Below are positions 60,657 to 64,000 of a stretch of 64,000 bases of DNA, piece by piece. Under the pieces are notes generated by a model, which was not told the origin of the DNA, searched no databases, and saw nothing but the letters and a program-made list of their open reading frames with translations. A program made the translations under genes and the position numbers. Position 1 is the stretch's first letter. Each line of letters starts with the position of its first letter. The stretch lies in the NCBI RefSeq assembly GCF_000969835.1, contig NZ_KQ033912.1, positions 1,702,586-1,766,585 on the forward strand. Direction: 5' to 3'. The stretch comes from Parabacteroides goldsteinii DSM 19448 = WAL 12034. GTDB taxonomy: Bacteria; Bacteroidota; Bacteroidia; Bacteroidales; Tannerellaceae.

Positions 60657-63600
60657 TTAGAAGGTTATATTTATTCCAATTGAATTTGTACATACCTGCG
60701 GATAATGAGAACCACGACCAGAAGGAGCTTCCGGATCAATATTAACCGGCAGGTTATCAAACTTAAACAAGTTTTCACCTGAATAATAAATCTTGGCACG
60801 TGAAACGCCAATTCCTTTCAACCAGTTATCCGGCAGATTATATCCGAACTGAATGTTTTTGACACGTAAATAATTTGTCTTAAAGATCCAGAATGTAGAA
60901 TAGTTACTCGGTCTACTGCTGGTTCGGTCAGACTCCGCAACACGCGGGAAAGTTCCATTCGGATTTTCAGGCGACCAGGCATCAAACCAGGCTGTCGAAG
61001 GATGTGAACTATCTCCTGTAAATTCACCAAATACTTCATTGTTAAAATAACGTGACACACCACAGGCTCCCTGCATAAATACCGACAGATCAAAATTTTT
61101 CCAGGAAGCAGATAAATTGAGACCGAAAGTAACATTCGGCTGCTCTGAGCCGGAGACATCACGGTCGGCTGAAGTTAGCTTACCGTCTCCATTGACATCT
61201 TTGTATTTAATATCACCGGCTTTAAATGCATTACCAAACGGATTACCGTATTTTTCAGTATAAGCATCAGCCTCTTCCTGACTTCTAAATAAGCCGTCAG
61301 CAACATAACCATAAAATGATTTATAGGCAGAGCCTACCCGATTGATAAAATAGTTATTATTTTTATCCAACATCTCATTGACACCGCCCAAATTCAGAAT
61401 TTCATTTTTATTCACAGCCATATTCCCTGTTGCTGAGAATTTCCAGTCATTCCATTGTTTACGAAAAGCAGCCGTCACTTCAAAACCTGAATTGCGCATG
61501 GCTCCCACATTATCTTTATACGGATCTAATCCAAAACTACCGGGAACAGGCACATCCATAATAATACCAGTTGTTTTACGATTGTAATAATCGACTGTAA
61601 AATCCAGACAAGAAAGTACGCTCAAATCAAATCCGATACCCCAGTTTGACGACTTTTCCCAGGAAATGGTAGATAATTTCTGAGCTTTCTGCATAATACC
61701 AGTGTTTACATTTCCGTCAAAAGGATAGTTCCCCCCACTACTTGAACCAATCGCATAAGTTATTAACCAAGGATAATAATCATCCAATGCTTCCTGGTTT
61801 CCAAGCTGGCCCCATGATGCACGGACTTTCAGTGATTGCATCCAGTCACTGGCTCCTTCCATGAAACCTTCTTCAGACAAACGCCATCCGGCAGAAAGAG
61901 ATGGAAAATATCCCCAACGGTTATCCGGACTGAAACGGGAAGAAGCATCCGCCCTGAAATTCGCCTCGAACAAGTATTTTCCTGCATAGTCATAATTGAT
62001 ACGTCCAAAATAAGACATCATAGCCAATTCACGGGAATAACCTTCGTTTGTCTGGGTTGATTGGGTACCGGCATTAATATCCGTCATATCATTATTCGGA
62101 AAACTCTGACGATAAGCCTTCGTATACTTATAATTATATTTTTCAATACGATAGCCTGCCATTGCTTTCAGGTTATGATTCCCGAAACTTTTGTCATAAT
62201 TGACCAACAGATCCAATGAAGTACGGTCCCATAGGTAAGTACGTTCATCCAATGAGTTGGGACCATGATATTTGATCGTATTATATTGAATATCCTTGAC
62301 AAATTCTTTTCTATCCTGAACATCGGATACATATGCTCCCTGCGCTGTAAATTTCAGACCTTTCATTATGTTATAATCAACAGCCAGGATACCAGAGAAA
62401 TTCTGATTGTTACGATTCAATGTCTGATCCAGATCCAGCCAGGCTACAGGATTTCCATCACCGATGGTTCCATATGTTCCATCTTCATTCTTATAAGGTA
62501 TCCAGGGAGCGATACGATTCAACTGACGGATAATCTGGTCAGAACCACCTCCTACATACGAGTTCGTCGGGTCTGCATAATCGTTATGAATAAACGACAT
62601 ATTCGCACGCACATTAATATGATCCGATAATTTGGCATCCAAATTGGTACGCATATTGAACTGCTCACGGTTACTGTGTTTCATAATACCATTTTGATTC
62701 AGGTAACCGACAGAAGCCATATACTTTATATTCTCCGAACCACCTGACAGGTTGATATTATGTTGATGCATAAAGCCGTTTCCCGCGAAACCCAAATCAT
62801 TCCAATCGGTATCAGGATGTCCGTAAGGATCGCTGCCGTCACGAAACAACTTAATATCTTCTTCAGTAAAGCGGGGGGCTTTACCACTTGACTCCAATGC
62901 TTTATTGTAATAAGTTGCAGCATCAGCTGAGTTCATTCTTTCGATAAAACCAGTTGCTGTCTGCCAACCGAAAGTAGCATTATAAGAAACAACAGGACGC
63001 CCGGAAACACCACGCTTTGTTGTAATCAGAATTACCCCATTGGCTGCTTTCGAACCATAAATTGCAGCAGAAGCCGCATCTTTCAGTACAGAAATAGACT
63101 CAATATCATTCGGATCAATCTGATTCATAGAACCGGACTCTATTCCATCGATCAATATATAGGGATCTGAATTGTTTAATGTACCCGTACCACGTACACG
63201 GATACTGGTGTTATCACTGGAACCCGGACGACCCTGACCGGATGTAATGGTCAGACCGGGAACGATTCCCTGGATACCGGATGCAACCGATGTAATAGGA
63301 CGTTGTACCAGTTCCTGACTGGAAATAGAAGCAACAGATCCCGTCAGATTAACTTTTTTCTGAGCACCGTATCCAACAACGATAATTTCTTCCAGCTTCT
63401 GTGTATCTTCCATCAATTTAATATTGAATGTTGATAGGTTGCCTACTGAAACAAATTGTTCTGTATAACCAATATAAGAAATACTTAAGGTTGAACCGGC
63501 AGACACATTCAATGTAAAATTACCATCCAAATCAGTTACTGTACCGTTTGTTGTTCCTTTTTCCACCACATTTGCCCCAATAACAGGTTCGCCGGCAGCA

Positions 63601-63989
63601 TCGACAACGGTCCCTTTTACAGTCCGATTCTCTTGCTTCTGAGTAACAGATGTTGCTTTCAATGTCAGCACAATCAGGTTTTCCTTTTCTTTTTTATAGG
63701 TGATATCCGTACCAGACAATAGTTTATCCAATACATCTTCTATCGGAGCATCCTTTACCGACAGAGACACTACTTTATCCAGACTGAATAAATCTTCATT
63801 ATAGAAAAACTGATAATTACCTGAACGTTCGATTGCTTTCAAAGCCTGACGTAAAGTTTGTTTTTGTATACTTATCGATATCTGCCCCAAAAGGGAAGGA
63901 GATATAAACAATATTAATAAAACTAATCTAACCCAGCTAAATTGCCGTTTTTTAAGGACATAAATAGTCCTACTAATTAAATAATTCAT
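60657..63989 (-). CDS. SusC-type TonB-dependent transducer (STN domain), fourth locus
   Basis: The 1110-residue protein has a signal region (about 1-36, SWVRLVLLILFISPSLLGQ), an STN domain (about 37-107, ISIQKQTLRQALKAIERSGN), the regulatory domain (VDAAGEPVIGANVVEKGTTN), SusC signature EEIIVVGYGAQKKVNLTGS, plug with YILIDGIESGSMNQIDPNDI, and a barrel ending SIGINITF. The STN domain predicts a FecR and sigma just beyond the right edge of the window. The ATG at 63989 is 11 bp from the edge and the frame is open before it, so a longer start outside the window cannot be excluded. Confidence 0.93.
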   Translation of the reverse strand: MNYLISRTIYVLKKRQFSWVRLVLLILFISPSLLGQISISIQKQTLRQALKAIERSGNYQFFYNEDLFSLDKVVSLSVKDAPIEDVLDKLLSGTDITYKKEKENLIVLTLKATSVTQKQENRTVKGTVVDAAGEPVIGANVVEKGTTNGTVTDLDGNFTLNVSAGSTLSISYIGYTEQFVSVGNLSTFNIKLMEDTQKLEEIIVVGYGAQKKVNLTGSVASISSQELVQRPITSVASGIQGIVPGLTITSGQGRPGSSDNTSIRVRGTGTLNNSDPYILIDGIESGSMNQIDPNDIESISVLKDAASAAIYGSKAANGVILITTKRGVSGRPVVSYNATFGWQTATGFIERMNSADAATYYNKALESSGKAPRFTEEDIKLFRDGSDPYGHPDTDWNDLGFAGNGFMHQHNINLSGGSENIKYMASVGYLNQNGIMKHSNREQFNMRTNLDAKLSDHINVRANMSFIHNDYADPTNSYVGGGSDQIIRQLNRIAPWIPYKNEDGTYGTIGDGNPVAWLDLDQTLNRNNQNFSGILAVDYNIMKGLKFTAQGAYVSDVQDRKEFVKDIQYNTIKYHGPNSLDERTYLWDRTSLDLLVNYDKSFGNHNLKAMAGYRIEKYNYKYTKAYRQSFPNNDMTDINAGTQSTQTNEGYSRELAMMSYFGRINYDYAGKYLFEANFRADASSRFSPDNRWGYFPSLSAGWRLSEEGFMEGASDWMQSLKVRASWGQLGNQEALDDYYPWLITYAIGSSSGGNYPFDGNVNTGIMQKAQKLSTISWEKSSNWGIGFDLSVLSCLDFTVDYYNRKTTGIIMDVPVPGSFGLDPYKDNVGAMRNSGFEVTAAFRKQWNDWKFSATGNMAVNKNEILNLGGVNEMLDKNNNYFINRVGSAYKSFYGYVADGLFRSQEEADAYTEKYGNPFGNAFKAGDIKYKDVNGDGKLTSADRDVSGSEQPNVTFGLNLSASWKNFDLSVFMQGACGVSRYFNNEVFGEFTGDSSHPSTAWFDAWSPENPNGTFPRVAESDRTSSRPSNYSTFWIFKTNYLRVKNIQFGYNLPDNWLKGIGVSRAKIYYSGENLFKFDNLPVNIDPEAPSGRGSHYPQVCTNSIGINITF

Positions 63990-64000
63990 AAATTTGTAGA

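Overview
The window comes from a Bacteroidales gut-type bacterium, most like Parabacteroides or Bacteroides. The evidence is five SusC/SusD outer-membrane pairs, ECF sigma/FecR anti-sigma regulators, lipoprotein signal peptides, a two-gene alpha-mannan-degrading cassette, and many promoters of the Bacteroidetes type (-7 TAnnTTTG). The species is an inference; no rRNA or tRNA gene is present to confirm it.

Layout. 1-2.1 kb: the 3'-truncated end of a PAS/LuxR-type regulator and an IS4-family transposase. 2.4-4.7 kb: a beta-propeller lipoprotein and the tRNA-modifying enzyme DusB. 4.7-4.9 kb: a probable small RNA with its own promoter and terminator. 5.0-8.5 kb: four consecutive paralogous exported DUF2807 (head GIN) proteins. 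8.5-11.4 kb (minus strand): a zinc-type ABC uptake operon (binding protein, ATPase) followed by a tiny membrane protein and a sugar-nucleotide-type epimerase, with no permease gene. 12.2-31 kb (plus strand): a polysaccharide utilisation locus made of FecR-SusC-SusD, then sigma-FecR-SusC-SusD, a DUF4832 protein, a GH76 endo-alpha-mannanase and a GH125 exo-alpha-mannosidase. The likely target is alpha-1,6-linked mannan or a mannose-rich glycan, imported by two duplicated SusCD pairs.

30.9-32.6 kb is gene-poor and rich in inverted repeats. It holds a small unknown gene preceded by a strongly structured leader RNA. 32.6-38.3 kb: a SusD/SusC pair without adjacent sigma/FecR. Upstream of it a perfect 20-bp inverted repeat encloses a promoter that at present points away from susC: a candidate invertible (phase-variable) promoter in the OFF state. 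38.5-40.2 kb: a sirtuin deacylase and a nitrilase-family amidohydrolase. 40.3-54 kb (minus): a third regulated locus, FecR-SusC-SusD, then a sigma factor, a 961-residue secreted enzyme-like protein and a 1153-residue protein combining a beta-propeller, two CxxCH haem motifs and an SUMF1-type domain. 54.3-56.9 kb: an NhaC antiporter and an overlapping dicarboxylate-type symporter. 57.1-64 kb (minus): an exonuclease and a final SusC-SusD-metallophosphoesterase operon that runs off the right edge.

The most interesting points are the putative invertible promoter of the 34.7-38.0 kb SusCD pair, two structured RNAs (about 4.78-4.90 and 32.35-32.49 kb), hairpins at every FecR-SusC junction seen, an operator-like array before nhaC, and families of extragenic inverted repeats around the mannanase cassette.
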